A program made the translations under genes and the position numbers. The notes under the pieces are model-generated. The model was not told where the DNA came from. It searched no databases and saw only the letters and a list, made by a program, of their open reading frames with translations. Source: CAZJYI01 sp964550025 (GTDB taxonomy: Bacteria; Verrucomicrobiota; Kiritimatiellia; UBA8416; CAYOBW01). Taken from it: a stretch of DNA of 16,104 bases. The stretch is taken from contig CAZJYI010000215.1 of the NCBI GenBank assembly GCA_964550025.1, positions 1 through 16,104 of the forward strand. The letters are read 5' to 3'. Below are positions 1-6,881 of this stretch, piece by piece. The number at the start of each line of letters is the position of its first letter. Position 1 is the stretch's first letter.

Positions 1-2
1 TC

Positions 3-137
3 AACGACGCCAAACGCCGTCGCCTGATCCGCGCCGGCGCGGACCTGATCATCCCGGATTTCTCCCAATGGAGAGAGCTGCTACCTCTGCTTGGAGTCGA
101 TGTCGATCCGAACGGAAAGCCTGGTCGGGGCAACTGA
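3..137 (+). CDS. C-terminal end of a HAD-like hydrolase (partial)
   Basis: Only the last 44 codons are present, and the gene begins outside the window. The stretch AGADLIIPDFSQWRELLPLL (residues 11-30 of the fragment), preceded by NDAKRRRLIR, resembles the C-terminal end of HAD-superfamily phosphatases, where a late 'GAD.IIPDF' strand is followed by a helix with paired leucines. HAD enzymes are mostly cytoplasmic Mg-dependent phosphatases using an aspartyl-phosphate intermediate. The catalytic Asp motifs would lie upstream, so substrate and activity cannot be judged. The gene ends in TGA at 135-137, and an insertion sequence begins at 139, so the coding end appears intact but the native downstream sequence and any terminator have been displaced. 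Confidence 0.5.
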   Translation, partial: NDAKRRRLIRAGADLIIPDFSQWRELLPLLGVDVDPNGKPGRGN

Positions 138-138
138 G

Positions 139-162
139 CCTAGATAGACCCCATCCGAAAAG
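139..162 (+). repeat. Left terminal inverted repeat of the IS
   Basis: It reads cctagatagaccccatccg followed by aaaag. The reverse complement of 2017-2040 matches it at 22 of 24 positions; the differences are at base 6 (a versus g) and base 15 (a versus g). It starts one base after the TGA of the upstream HAD-like gene. Confidence 0.88.
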
Positions 163-176
163 CCCTCTGTAATGGC

Positions 177-202
177 CACAAAAGGCACAAAACGCACAAA
201 AG
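177..202 (+). repeat. Three 9-bp-spaced CACAAAA repeats inside the IS left end
   Basis: CACAAAA occurs at 177-183, 186-192 and 195-201, exactly one per 9 bp. It lies where the longest reading frame would put the transposase N-terminus and gives it a repetitive T-K-G/R composition. This suggests non-coding or transposase-binding sequence rather than protein. Confidence 0.6.
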
Positions 203-280
203 AACTTCAAGGCGGAGCGCCTTTCGGGGTTGCAAAAGTGTGTCGCAACATGCTAGTGTTCAACAACTTCCATCCACGAA

Positions 281-285
281 AGGAG
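281..285 (+). promoter_or_regulatory. Shine-Dalgarno AGGAG deciding the transposase start
   Basis: AGGAG is followed by six bases and then GTG at 292. The ATGs at 172 and 250 in the same frame have no comparable site. This supports initiation at 292. Confidence 0.6.
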
Positions 286-291
286 TTGACC

Positions 292-1842
292 GTGCCAGCA
301 TGTGCGACACAAAAGACGATAACCGACTTGCCCCCGAACGGCAACCTGTTTTTGCCGGTTCCCGACACCGACTTTCGCGATTTTCTGGACGAAGTGGCCG
401 AATTGCTTCGATTTGCACCCGAAATCGTCACGGTGATCGAGGGCGATCTGGATGCGCACGCCCGAGAGAAGAAGAAGCTCCGGTTGGAGGACCGGAAGTT
501 CTTCGAGAGTCGGACGGGAGACTTTCCTGAACTCGGTATCGAGGACGGTGAGCTTTCGTGTGCAGAACTGAGGCTGGAGGTGGGACGTCCTCGGATGCCT
601 GCCGAGGCGGTGTATGTGTTCTTGATGATGCGCGGTTTCCTCGGTTCGTTGAGCACAAAGCAGTCACGCCGATTCCTGCGCGAATCGATGAGCTTGTACC
701 AGTGGCTACAGAGCCGTGGGCTTCAGATGCCCGGGGTCAGCACGATTCTCGATAACCTCAACGTGATCAGCCACAAGACGCGGAAGCTGATCTTCGATCG
801 ACAGATTGCGAGAATACTGGGCGAGGAACTTGACCCGTTCAAGAAGCTGACGATCGACAGCACATCGGTGAAAGCGAACAGCAGCTGGCCGAATGATGCA
901 AAGATCCTCACGGGGCTACTGATGCGGGTGGATCGTGTGGGACAGAAGCTGGATATCTTTGGGTTGGAGAACTTCCGCCAGGGATGGGTTCCGCGTTGGC
1001 TGGAAGAGATGGACAAGCTGGAGTTTCAGATTTGCCTGGTGGCAGGAAAGGCGAACTCCAAGACCAAGCTCAAGCAGAAATACCGCCAGTTGCTCCGCCG
1101 GGGGAAGAAGGCGTTGGAGGCGTTGCGAACTCAGTTTGAGCACATGGAACAGCGGCTTGATATCGATACCCTTGCGCCCAGTCGGCGAGTTCTTCTGCAG
1201 CGGGTGATTGATCAGATCAGGAGCGATCTTTCCGATGCACAACGGGTGATCGAATACGCCTCGGATCGTGTGTTTCACGAAAAGAAGCGGCCCTCGACAG
1301 AGAAGGTACTGAGCCTGTCGGACGGATCGGCCGCCTACATCAAGAAGGGCTGCCGCAATCCGGTCATCGGCTACAAGCCCCAGCTGGTCCGCAGCGAGAA
1401 CGGTTTTGTCACAAGCCTGTTGGTTCCCGAGGGCAACGCAGCCGATTCCATCAAGCTGGTTCCGGCCATCAAGGACTCGATCAAACGCACCGGCGTCGTT
1501 GCCGAACTGGTCAGCACCGATGACGGCTATGCCTCGACAAAGGGGCGCGATGCTCTGCGAGCGATGCGCGTGAAGAATGTCAGCATCAGCGGGGCCAAAG
1601 GCAAGAAGTTGACGACACTGGAGGACTGGGAAAGTGAGACGTATCGCCACGCCCGCCGTTGTCGCTCCGCGGTCGAATCGTTGATGTTCACCATCAAAGA
1701 CGGATTTGCTTTCGGCGAGCTCGGCCGCCGCGGTATCGAGGCGGTGAGAGACGAACTGCTGGAAAAGGTGCTGGCCTACAACTGCTGCCGTACCATTCTG
1801 ATCAAGCAACGACGACGAGAGGAGCTTGAACTGACGGCGTAG
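292..1842 (+). CDS. DDE transposase of the IS (ISNCY-like)
   Basis: This enzyme cuts the element's inverted ends and joins them to target DNA. Reading from GTG 292 gives 516 residues; an in-frame ATG at 172 would add 40 residues, but that stretch covers a CACAAAA repeat array and lacks a ribosome site. Counting from GTG, a helical DNA-binding region (about 1-180) precedes the catalytic core. The first Asp is in LTIDSTSVKANSSW (D189), the second in VSTDDGYAS (D410 or D411), and the Glu in RRCRSAVESLMFTIKDGF (E462). Between the first two lies a long helical insert (about 240-325) rich in Lys, Arg, Leu and Glu. The C-terminal end EAVRDELLEKVLAYNCCRTI is typical of the family. There is no frameshift or internal stop. 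It is the only gene of the element and lies between its inverted repeats. Confidence 0.9.
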   Translation: MPACATQKTITDLPPNGNLFLPVPDTDFRDFLDEVAELLRFAPEIVTVIEGDLDAHAREKKKLRLEDRKFFESRTGDFPELGIEDGELSCAELRLEVGRPRMPAEAVYVFLMMRGFLGSLSTKQSRRFLRESMSLYQWLQSRGLQMPGVSTILDNLNVISHKTRKLIFDRQIARILGEELDPFKKLTIDSTSVKANSSWPNDAKILTGLLMRVDRVGQKLDIFGLENFRQGWVPRWLEEMDKLEFQICLVAGKANSKTKLKQKYRQLLRRGKKALEALRTQFEHMEQRLDIDTLAPSRRVLLQRVIDQIRSDLSDAQRVIEYASDRVFHEKKRPSTEKVLSLSDGSAAYIKKGCRNPVIGYKPQLVRSENGFVTSLLVPEGNAADSIKLVPAIKDSIKRTGVVAELVSTDDGYASTKGRDALRAMRVKNVSISGAKGKKLTTLEDWESETYRHARRCRSAVESLMFTIKDGFAFGELGRRGIEAVRDELLEKVLAYNCCRTILIKQRRREELELTA

Positions 1843-2016
1843 ATGCCGCAGAAATACTTATGTAACTGCGCATCACAGAACAGGTGTGTCTATGCGTGGT
1901 GCAAATTGCGCTCTTCGTCACCCCGTGCCCATCGAAAGGCCGCCGCGACAGCCTCGCGACGCCCCGGCCGCGCCTGAACACTGAACACGGGACGCAGAAC
2001 ACCTCCATCCGGAACC

Positions 2017-2040
2017 CTTTTCGGACGGGGTCTACCTAGG
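2017..2040 (-). repeat. Right terminal inverted repeat of the IS
   Basis: On the plus strand it reads ctttt then cggacggggtctacctagg. It is the inverted partner of 139-162 with two mismatches. Its outer bases form the palindrome CCTAGG (2035-2040). Confidence 0.88.
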
Positions 2041-2339
2041 GTTTCGTTTGGTGTTGTCTCGCTGAGGGCTTGAACCGCAAAGCCGCGTTTGGGGCGGACC
2101 ACGGCAGGATGTTGTCCTTGTCCCCCGTGGCCCTGTGTTCGGCAGGATTGCTCGCGCCCATTCCGTTGGAGACAGGCGCCTGCCCGTAGCGCGGAAATCC
2201 GTTCCGCGTGTGAGCATGATTGGCGAATGGGTGGAGAGAGGTGGACAGCAGTGGGGGACACGCATCCAAGGTGGGCACCTGGTCCCATTGCGTGCGCGTA
2301 TACACGCGGGCGTGAGCGAGTGGCGCGGTTCGCTCAATG
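2041..2339. other. Gene-free stretch with dispersed repeats
   Basis: No convincing gene was found on either strand; the open frames here are short and overlap in several frames. It carries one copy of a palindromic GCGGAA repeat (2186-2210) and a 14-bp piece (2310-2323, gcgtgagcgagtgg) of the repeat that forms a perfect 26-bp inverted pair at 6771-6850. It was presumably the original downstream flank of the HAD-like gene before the IS inserted. Confidence 0.5.
2186..2210. repeat. Dispersed palindromic repeat, copy 1
   Basis: GCGCGGAA, then five bases, then TTCCGCG, preceded by GTA. A second copy at 7807-7831 matches 23 of 25 bases. The arms can fold into a hairpin. Neither copy lies in a gene. 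Confidence 0.7.
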
Positions 2340-2540
2340 TCAACCGTCCGTCAACTCGCCTCGCCACAACGCATCGATGAAATCTCCGTAGGGGAGAATG
2401 CGGATGCCGCTGTCCGTGACACGCGTCCCCGAGCAGATTCGCATGGGTTCACGCTCAAAACGAATACGCTCATCCGTGCGGAGCAGGCCAACGGCAGCGT
2501 TGTCTACACCGTCGGTGAGACCATCGCGCTCAGCCATCAC
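2340..2540 (-). CDS. Possible small hypothetical protein (66 aa), divergent from the Fic gene
   Basis: I do not recognise this protein. The frame runs from ATG at 2540 (a second ATG follows the GTG-ATG context) to TGA at 2342-2340. The translation is soluble and mixed: a charged middle (TDERIRFEREPMRICSG) followed by TDSGIRILPYGDFIDALWRG, with aromatic and acidic residues spaced as in real protein. It has no signal peptide or membrane segment. The upstream ribosome site is weak. It faces away from the Fic gene across a 94-bp region with ordered TGTCG/CGACA sites, so the two could share control. A plus-strand frame (2337-2564) covers the same bases, so only one or neither is real. It could equally be a remnant of a longer gene. 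Confidence 0.25.
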   Translation of the reverse strand: MMAERDGLTDGVDNAAVGLLRTDERIRFEREPMRICSGTRVTDSGIRILPYGDFIDALWRGELTDG

Positions 2541-2547
2541 TTCCCGC

Positions 2548-2619
2548 CTTTTCCCGACAAATAGAGTTGATTAAGCGACATATCAACGCTTTAATGTCGC
2601 GAAACAGCTTTTCCCGACA
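2548..2619. promoter_or_regulatory. Operator-like region: four evenly spaced CGACA/TGTCG sites
   Basis: The pentamer occurs at 2555-2559 (CGACA), 2576-2580 (CGACA), 2595-2599 (TGTCG) and 2615-2619 (CGACA), with start-to-start steps of 21, 19 and 20 bp, about two helical turns. The outer sites lie in an identical 12-mer, cttttcccgaca, repeated exactly 60 bp apart. The inner pair forms the inverted repeat gcgacat / atgtcgc (2575-2581 and 2594-2600). The region is locally AT-rich and ends 15 bp before the start of a protein with an N-terminal winged helix, which suggests autoregulation. Confidence 0.45.
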
Positions 2620-2634
2620 TAAAGACACAAAGGC

Positions 2635-4023
2635 ATGCCAAAGAAGATCCCAGTTGAAGAGCTTGACAGGATTGTCGAGATTGTTGCGCCCTATCGCGAT
2701 GGGGTTGGCGTTGACGCCATTCGCCGGGGCCTTGGTCCGGGCCTTTCCGAACGCACGTTGCAGCGGCGACTGTCGCTGCTAAGCCGCGAAGGTCGTATCG
2801 CTGCAAAGGGAACAGGCAAGGGGAGACGCTACTTTCCTGTACGTGCCCCAGAGCCTGCGGAGATTGGCAGAGCCGCTCGCGCAGGAGTCGGAACAGGTCT
2901 CAGGCTCTCGACCGAAGGCGAAACGATCAAGCAGTCAGTCATCCGTCCCGTTGCTGAGCGATATCCCGTTGGCTACCACGCCGAGTTTCTCGAGGCGTAC
3001 GAGCCAAATCGCACATCTTACCTTCCCCCAACATCAAAGGGTGATCTGGCGCAGATGGGGCGCGTTGGCCAGGACAGCATGCCGGCCGGCACGTATCTGC
3101 GCCAAGTCATGGGGCGCCTGCTGATCGACCTGTCATGGAACTCAAGCCGATTGGAAGGGAACACCTATTCCTTGCTCGAAACGCAACGGCTTCTGGAGCT
3201 TGGTGAAGCGGCGGAAGGAAAGGCGGCGGAAGAGACCCAGATGATCCTCAACCACAAGGGGGCCATCGAGTTGCTGGCGGAGAGTTCCGGTGAGATCGGC
3301 TTCAATCGATACACCATCTGCAATCTTCACGCCATCCTATCGGAGAATCTCCTGCCCGGCCCGGAAGCCGAGGGCCATGTAAGATCGCGACCTGTAGGAA
3401 TCACCGGGACTGTCTTCGAGCCTCTGGGGATCCCTCAGCTTATCGAGGAGCACTTGGATCTCATGCTGGAAAAGGCCGACAAGATCAACGATCCGTTTGA
3501 GCAGGCCTTTTTCATTCTGGTGCATCTGCCATATCTCCAGCCTTTCGAAGACGTGAATAAGCGCGTTTCCCGCCTTGCGGCAAACATCCCTTTTGCTCGG
3601 AACAACTTGTGTCCGCTTTCGTTCGTGGACGTGAACCAGGATGATTATGTACGGGCTACCCTCGGCGTCTACGAACTGAACCGCGTTGAGTACCTCAGGG
3701 ATGTCTTCGCCTGGGCCTACAGGAGATCCTGCGCTCGCTATTCGGCCATCCGCGAGACGCTGGGTGAACCCGATCCGTTTCGCCTTCGCTATAGGCAGTC
3801 CCTGCGCGACGTCATCGCCAAAGTAGTCCGACGGGGCCACAGTCAGACGGTAGCGGTACGATACATGCGCAGCTATGCGGCGAACAACATCCCAGAAGAG
3901 GAGCGCAACCGCTTCATCGAGGTCGCGGAGACAGAACTCATGGCGCTGCATGAGGGGAACATCGCCCGATATCGCCTGCGCCCCTCTGAATTCAGCGCCT
4001 GGCAAGACGCGTGGCGCCTATAG
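2635..4023 (+). CDS. Fic-domain protein with N-terminal winged helix, catalytic His replaced by Gln
   Basis: Fic proteins usually transfer AMP or another phosphate-linked group onto hydroxyls of target proteins. This 462-residue protein has a helix-turn-helix/winged-helix region at about 1-70 (VDAIRRGLGPGLSERTLQRRL), a linker to about 100, the Fic core at about 110-330, and a basic helical tail. The auto-inhibitory motif SSRLEGN (170-176) matches the [S/T]xxxE[G/N] type that precedes the Fic fold. The active-site segment is LQPFEDVNKRVSR (301-313). Against the consensus HPFx[D/E]GN[G/K]RxxR it has Gln302 where the catalytic His should be and Val307 for the first Gly, but keeps PF, N308, K309, R310 and R313. 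It may therefore be inactive for AMPylation or use a different chemistry. The ribosome site is weak (AAAGG next to the ATG), but the HTH begins right at this start. The upstream region carries phased TGTCG sites that the winged helix might bind. Confidence 0.88.
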   Translation: MPKKIPVEELDRIVEIVAPYRDGVGVDAIRRGLGPGLSERTLQRRLSLLSREGRIAAKGTGKGRRYFPVRAPEPAEIGRAARAGVGTGLRLSTEGETIKQSVIRPVAERYPVGYHAEFLEAYEPNRTSYLPPTSKGDLAQMGRVGQDSMPAGTYLRQVMGRLLIDLSWNSSRLEGNTYSLLETQRLLELGEAAEGKAAEETQMILNHKGAIELLAESSGEIGFNRYTICNLHAILSENLLPGPEAEGHVRSRPVGITGTVFEPLGIPQLIEEHLDLMLEKADKINDPFEQAFFILVHLPYLQPFEDVNKRVSRLAANIPFARNNLCPLSFVDVNQDDYVRATLGVYELNRVEYLRDVFAWAYRRSCARYSAIRETLGEPDPFRLRYRQSLRDVIAKVVRRGHSQTVAVRYMRSYAANNIPEEERNRFIEVAETELMALHEGNIARYRLRPSEFSAWQDAWRL

Positions 4024-4098
4024 CCAACGGATGGAGTTCAGAGTGGGGTGGCGGGGGAGTGCGACTATGTCGCCTGTCCCCATTTCTCAACGGCAAGA

Positions 4099-4104
4099 AG
4101 GGAG
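4099..4104 (+). promoter_or_regulatory. Ribosome binding site AGGGAG selecting ATG 4112
   Basis: AGGGAG lies 7 bases before ATG 4112 but only 1 base before the in-frame ATG 4106. It therefore favours the start at 4112 over 4106, and over the distant in-frame start at 3875, which lies inside the Fic gene. Confidence 0.55.
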
Positions 4105-4111
4105 AATGACG

Positions 4112-6562
4112 ATGCATGGCTTGCAGACGGTGTATTTGGCTGAAGAACCCAGCGACCGGCGGCGGCATAACGCGTTGCCGGGGCGGCGCATCATGTCGGC
4201 GCTGCTTGTGGTTGTACTGTGCGGAGGGGCACGGGCCGGTGACAGGGTCGATCCGACAACGGCTCGCAAGTCAGACGGCATGTGCTGGTACAACGTTGCC
4301 GCTCTGGGAGTCGAGGGCCGCGGGTGGGACGATACGGAGGTGTTCTACGACCGGCTGCCGGCCAGGGCCAAAGCGGGCGTCAGGCCGCCGGTATGGTCGC
4401 TCAGCCGCAACTCGGCGGGAATGTGCTTGCGTTTCGTGACGGATGCCACCGCGATTCATACCCGCTGGGCGCTGCGCTCAAGAAACCTGGCCATGCCGCA
4501 TATGCCGGCTACGGGCGTGAGCGGAGTGGACCTCTACGTGAAGGGAAGCGACGCGCGCTGGAACTGGCTCTCTGTGGGGCGCCCGCAGCAGTTTCCGACA
4601 AACACCGTTCGCCTGGTGGGCGGACTGACGGACGGCAAACGCGAGTACCGGCTCTACTTGCCGCTGTACAACGGCGTTACGTCCGTCGAGCTCGGGCTGC
4701 CCGAAAAAGCCTCGCTCTGGCAGGCAAACGCTTATCCTCCCAAAAGGCGCAAACCTATTGTCTTCTACGGGACCTCCATCACCCACGGCGCATGTGCGTC
4801 ACGTCCGGGGATGGCGCATCCCGCGATCCTGGGGCGCTGGCTGGACCACCCCGTTATCAACCTGGGGTTCTCGGGAAATGGGACGATGGACCTGCCGGTC
4901 GCCGAGCTCCTGGCCGAGCTCGACCCGTCCGTCTACGTCATCGACTGCCTGCCGAACATGAACGGCAAGCAAGTGCGCGAACGGGCCGAACTGTTCGTCG
5001 CCCTACTGCGCAAGCAGCGCCCGGATACGCCCATCCTGCTCGTAGAGGACCGCACCTATTCCAACTCCGCCTTTCTTCCCTCGCTACGCAGCCGGCACGC
5101 GTACAGCCGGGCCGAGCTGCGCAAGGCGTACTTTCGGATGAAGGAAAAGGGCGTGAAGGACCTCCACTATCTGCCGGGAAGCCATCTACTGGGGGACAGC
5201 ATAGACAACGAGGCTACGGTCGACAATTCTCACCCGACGGACCTGGGCTTCATGCGCCAGGCGGAAGCGTTCCGGCAGGTTCTGCAACCCCTGCTCCCAG
5301 GCGCGGCGGACAAGGACCGCCTGGCGAAGGAGTGGCGGAGAACCGGGCCGGACGTTGCCGTGTACCTGCCCCGCGGCGTACAAGACGAAGACAACGAACA
5401 TTTCCTCGTCTTCGAAGCGCCCAAAAGTGACGAACTGCTGGCGATGTGGAACCAGAGCTCGGTCGAGGGTCGCGGCGACAACCGCGCGGTGCTGGCACGC
5501 AGCATGGATGGGGTCAGGTGGTCCGAACCGGTGATCCTGGCCGGCAGCGGACCGGGGCGCAACGAACGGCAGGCGAACTGGCCCTTCCCGGTCGTGGCCA
5601 AGACCGGCCGCCTGTACTGCTTCTTCACACGGGAGCTGGAGGTCTACGACAATAACCGCCAGGGATCCGGCGCCCTCGGGTGTATCTGGTCCGACGACAA
5701 CGGCTACGCCTGGAAGAAGGGACCCGACATTCCCATGCCGCGCAACCGCTTCGACAACCCCGACACGTCCAAGCCGCGCAATTGGATCGTCTGGCAGAAG
5801 CCGATCCGCGACAGCAAGGGCCGCTGGATCGTCGGCTACACGCAATGCACCAGCTACGCCGTTCGCAAAAAGGTCTCCCCGTACTGGGTCCACACGGAAA
5901 GCCGGTGCGCGTTCATGCGTTTCGATAACATCGACGAGGGCCCTGCCTCCCAGGATCTCAAGATCACTTGGCTGCCAACCGACCGCGAGGGGCTGGAAGT
6001 GCCCGACCGCGTCTTCCCGGAGATTTCGGTGGCGCAGGAACCGAGCCTCGTGCTGCTGCCCGACGGCCGGCTTTTCTGCGTCATGCGAACCATGGACGGG
6101 CACATCTGGCACTCGGTCTCATCGGATGACGGCGCCACGTGGCGCGCCCCGGAGATGCTCCGCTACCGTGACGACGGTGAAGGCGTGAAACAGCCGCTGG
6201 CGCCCTGCCCCATCTACGCCCTCGCCGACGGCCGTTTCCTGCTGGTCTTCCACAACAACGACGGAACGCTCGGCAAGGCCAGCCAGTGGAAGAAGAAGTG
6301 GCGAGGGAACGAAGCGAACTTCATCCGCCACCCCGCGTACATCGCGGTCGGCACGTTCAAGGCGGATGCCCACCAACCCATCTGGTTTGACGCGCCGAAG
6401 AAGCTCCTCGACACGGGCGGTGTGCCGATCGGACCCAAGGGTACCGCCGAAGTGGCCACGTACACGAGCCTCACGGAGTGGCATGGGAAACGAACCCTGT
6501 GGTACCCCGACCGCAAGTACTTCCTGCTCGGAAAGACAATCACGGACCAGATGCTGGAATAG
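4112..6562 (+). CDS. Secreted SGNH esterase fused to a sialidase-like BNR beta-propeller
   Basis: This 816-residue exported protein probably removes acyl groups from a glycan and binds or cleaves it with the second domain. An arginine-rich n-region and hydrophobic core (MSALLVVVLCGGARA, 28-42) form a signal peptide. A beta-sandwich at about 55-205 contains GVDLYV (138-143), the hallmark of the GxDLY domain that precedes Lipase_GDSL_3 esterases. The SGNH core follows: Ser222 in FYGTSITHG, Gly in NLGFSGNG (250-257), Asn282 in DCLPNMN, and Asp371/His374 in DNSHPTDLGF. From about 410 a BNR propeller begins, with Asp boxes SSDDGATW (670-677), a weaker SDDNGYAW (527-534) and SMDGVRW. The segment QEPSLVLLPDGRLFCVMRT (642-660) resembles the Glu and Arg strands of sialidases, but no FRIP arginine motif is visible, so true sialidase activity is uncertain. 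It lies 88 bp after the Fic gene on the same strand. The esterase part is secure; the substrate is not. Confidence 0.87.
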   Translation: MHGLQTVYLAEEPSDRRRHNALPGRRIMSALLVVVLCGGARAGDRVDPTTARKSDGMCWYNVAALGVEGRGWDDTEVFYDRLPARAKAGVRPPVWSLSRNSAGMCLRFVTDATAIHTRWALRSRNLAMPHMPATGVSGVDLYVKGSDARWNWLSVGRPQQFPTNTVRLVGGLTDGKREYRLYLPLYNGVTSVELGLPEKASLWQANAYPPKRRKPIVFYGTSITHGACASRPGMAHPAILGRWLDHPVINLGFSGNGTMDLPVAELLAELDPSVYVIDCLPNMNGKQVRERAELFVALLRKQRPDTPILLVEDRTYSNSAFLPSLRSRHAYSRAELRKAYFRMKEKGVKDLHYLPGSHLLGDSIDNEATVDNSHPTDLGFMRQAEAFRQVLQPLLPGAADKDRLAKEWRRTGPDVAVYLPRGVQDEDNEHFLVFEAPKSDELLAMWNQSSVEGRGDNRAVLARSMDGVRWSEPVILAGSGPGRNERQANWPFPVVAKTGRLYCFFTRELEVYDNNRQGSGALGCIWSDDNGYAWKKGPDIPMPRNRFDNPDTSKPRNWIVWQKPIRDSKGRWIVGYTQCTSYAVRKKVSPYWVHTESRCAFMRFDNIDEGPASQDLKITWLPTDREGLEVPDRVFPEISVAQEPSLVLLPDGRLFCVMRTMDGHIWHSVSSDDGATWRAPEMLRYRDDGEGVKQPLAPCPIYALADGRFLLVFHNNDGTLGKASQWKKKWRGNEANFIRHPAYIAVGTFKADAHQPIWFDAPKKLLDTGGVPIGPKGTAEVATYTSLTEWHGKRTLWYPDRKYFLLGKTITDQMLE

Positions 6563-6600
6563 GGCAGACGGCGCGGGAACGGCAGGATGAAGGCGGGACG

Positions 6601-6700
6601 TCGGTTGACGATAGGGGGCGAACTCAATCGTCCGCCGTTATCGCCTGCCTCGCCGTAGCAGGCGAAGCGCGAAGGCGGGTCGCCCGTTATCGTCAACCGA
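6601..6700. repeat. 100-bp palindromic repeat unit
   Basis: The outer arms 6601-6620 and 6681-6700 are inverted copies, with the outermost 13 bases perfect (tcggttgacgata / tatcgtcaaccga). Inside is a second inverted pair, cgcctgc (6642-6648) and gcaggcg (6658-6664). The structure could fold as a nested hairpin. It lies in the gap between the esterase/propeller gene and the PhoD remnant and contains no gene. Confidence 0.7.
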
Positions 6701-6770
6701 GAAGGCAGGAAGACGGGGAAGAAGATGATCGCCAAAGAGTGGCTCAAGTCGTTTGAACGGGGATTGAGAA

Positions 6771-6850
6771 TGTAGCCACGAGCGTGAGCGAGTGGAAGGG
6801 TGATCGGGCTGCTCAGCCACACAGTCCACTCGCTCACGCTCGTGGCTACA
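6771..6850. repeat. Perfect 26-bp inverted repeat with 28-bp spacer
   Basis: The left arm 6771-6796 starts tgtagccacgagcgtgagcg. The right arm 6825-6850 is its exact reverse complement over all 26 bases. The spacer 6797-6824 is unrelated. A 14-bp core of the same sequence (gcgtgagcgagtgg) also occurs at 2310-2323, so this is a dispersed repeat family. The right arm ends about 30 bp before the first recognisable codon of the broken PhoD gene, suggesting a rearrangement joint. Confidence 0.85.
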
Positions 6851-6881
6851 TCAGCACGCAAAGAAGGGGACTTCTCACACC

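Larger units (their letters stand above)
139..2040 (+). mobile_element. Complete insertion sequence, about 1.9 kb, single DDE transposase
   Basis: A transposase gene is bracketed by near-perfect 24-bp terminal inverted repeats at 139-162 and 2017-2040 (22 of 24 match). CTAG occurs at the outer edge of both ends (140-143 and 2036-2039). It may be a 4-bp palindromic target duplication, which would make the mobile unit 144-2035, or it may be part of the repeat itself. The transposase type resembles those often labelled ISNCY, with IS1182-like groups as an alternative; I cannot assign the family firmly. The 174 bases between the transposase stop and the right repeat hold no convincing gene. With both ends and the reading frame intact, the element could still be active. 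Confidence 0.88.

Noticed and set aside
916..1809. 297-codon open frame on the minus strand inside the transposase
   Set aside because: It is the exact antisense of a clear DDE transposase; its translation has no family features and the length is explained by high GC.
3875..4111. Upstream extension of the esterase/propeller frame into the Fic gene
   Set aside because: The extra 79 codons overlap the Fic coding sequence out of frame, and a ribosome site with a signal peptide marks ATG 4112.
4282..5430. 382-codon plus-strand frame inside the esterase gene
   Set aside because: Arg/Gly/Pro-rich shadow of the real frame, which has all SGNH motifs.
6601..6850. CRISPR array
   Set aside because: The repeats are inverted pairs, not regularly spaced direct repeats, and no cas gene is present.
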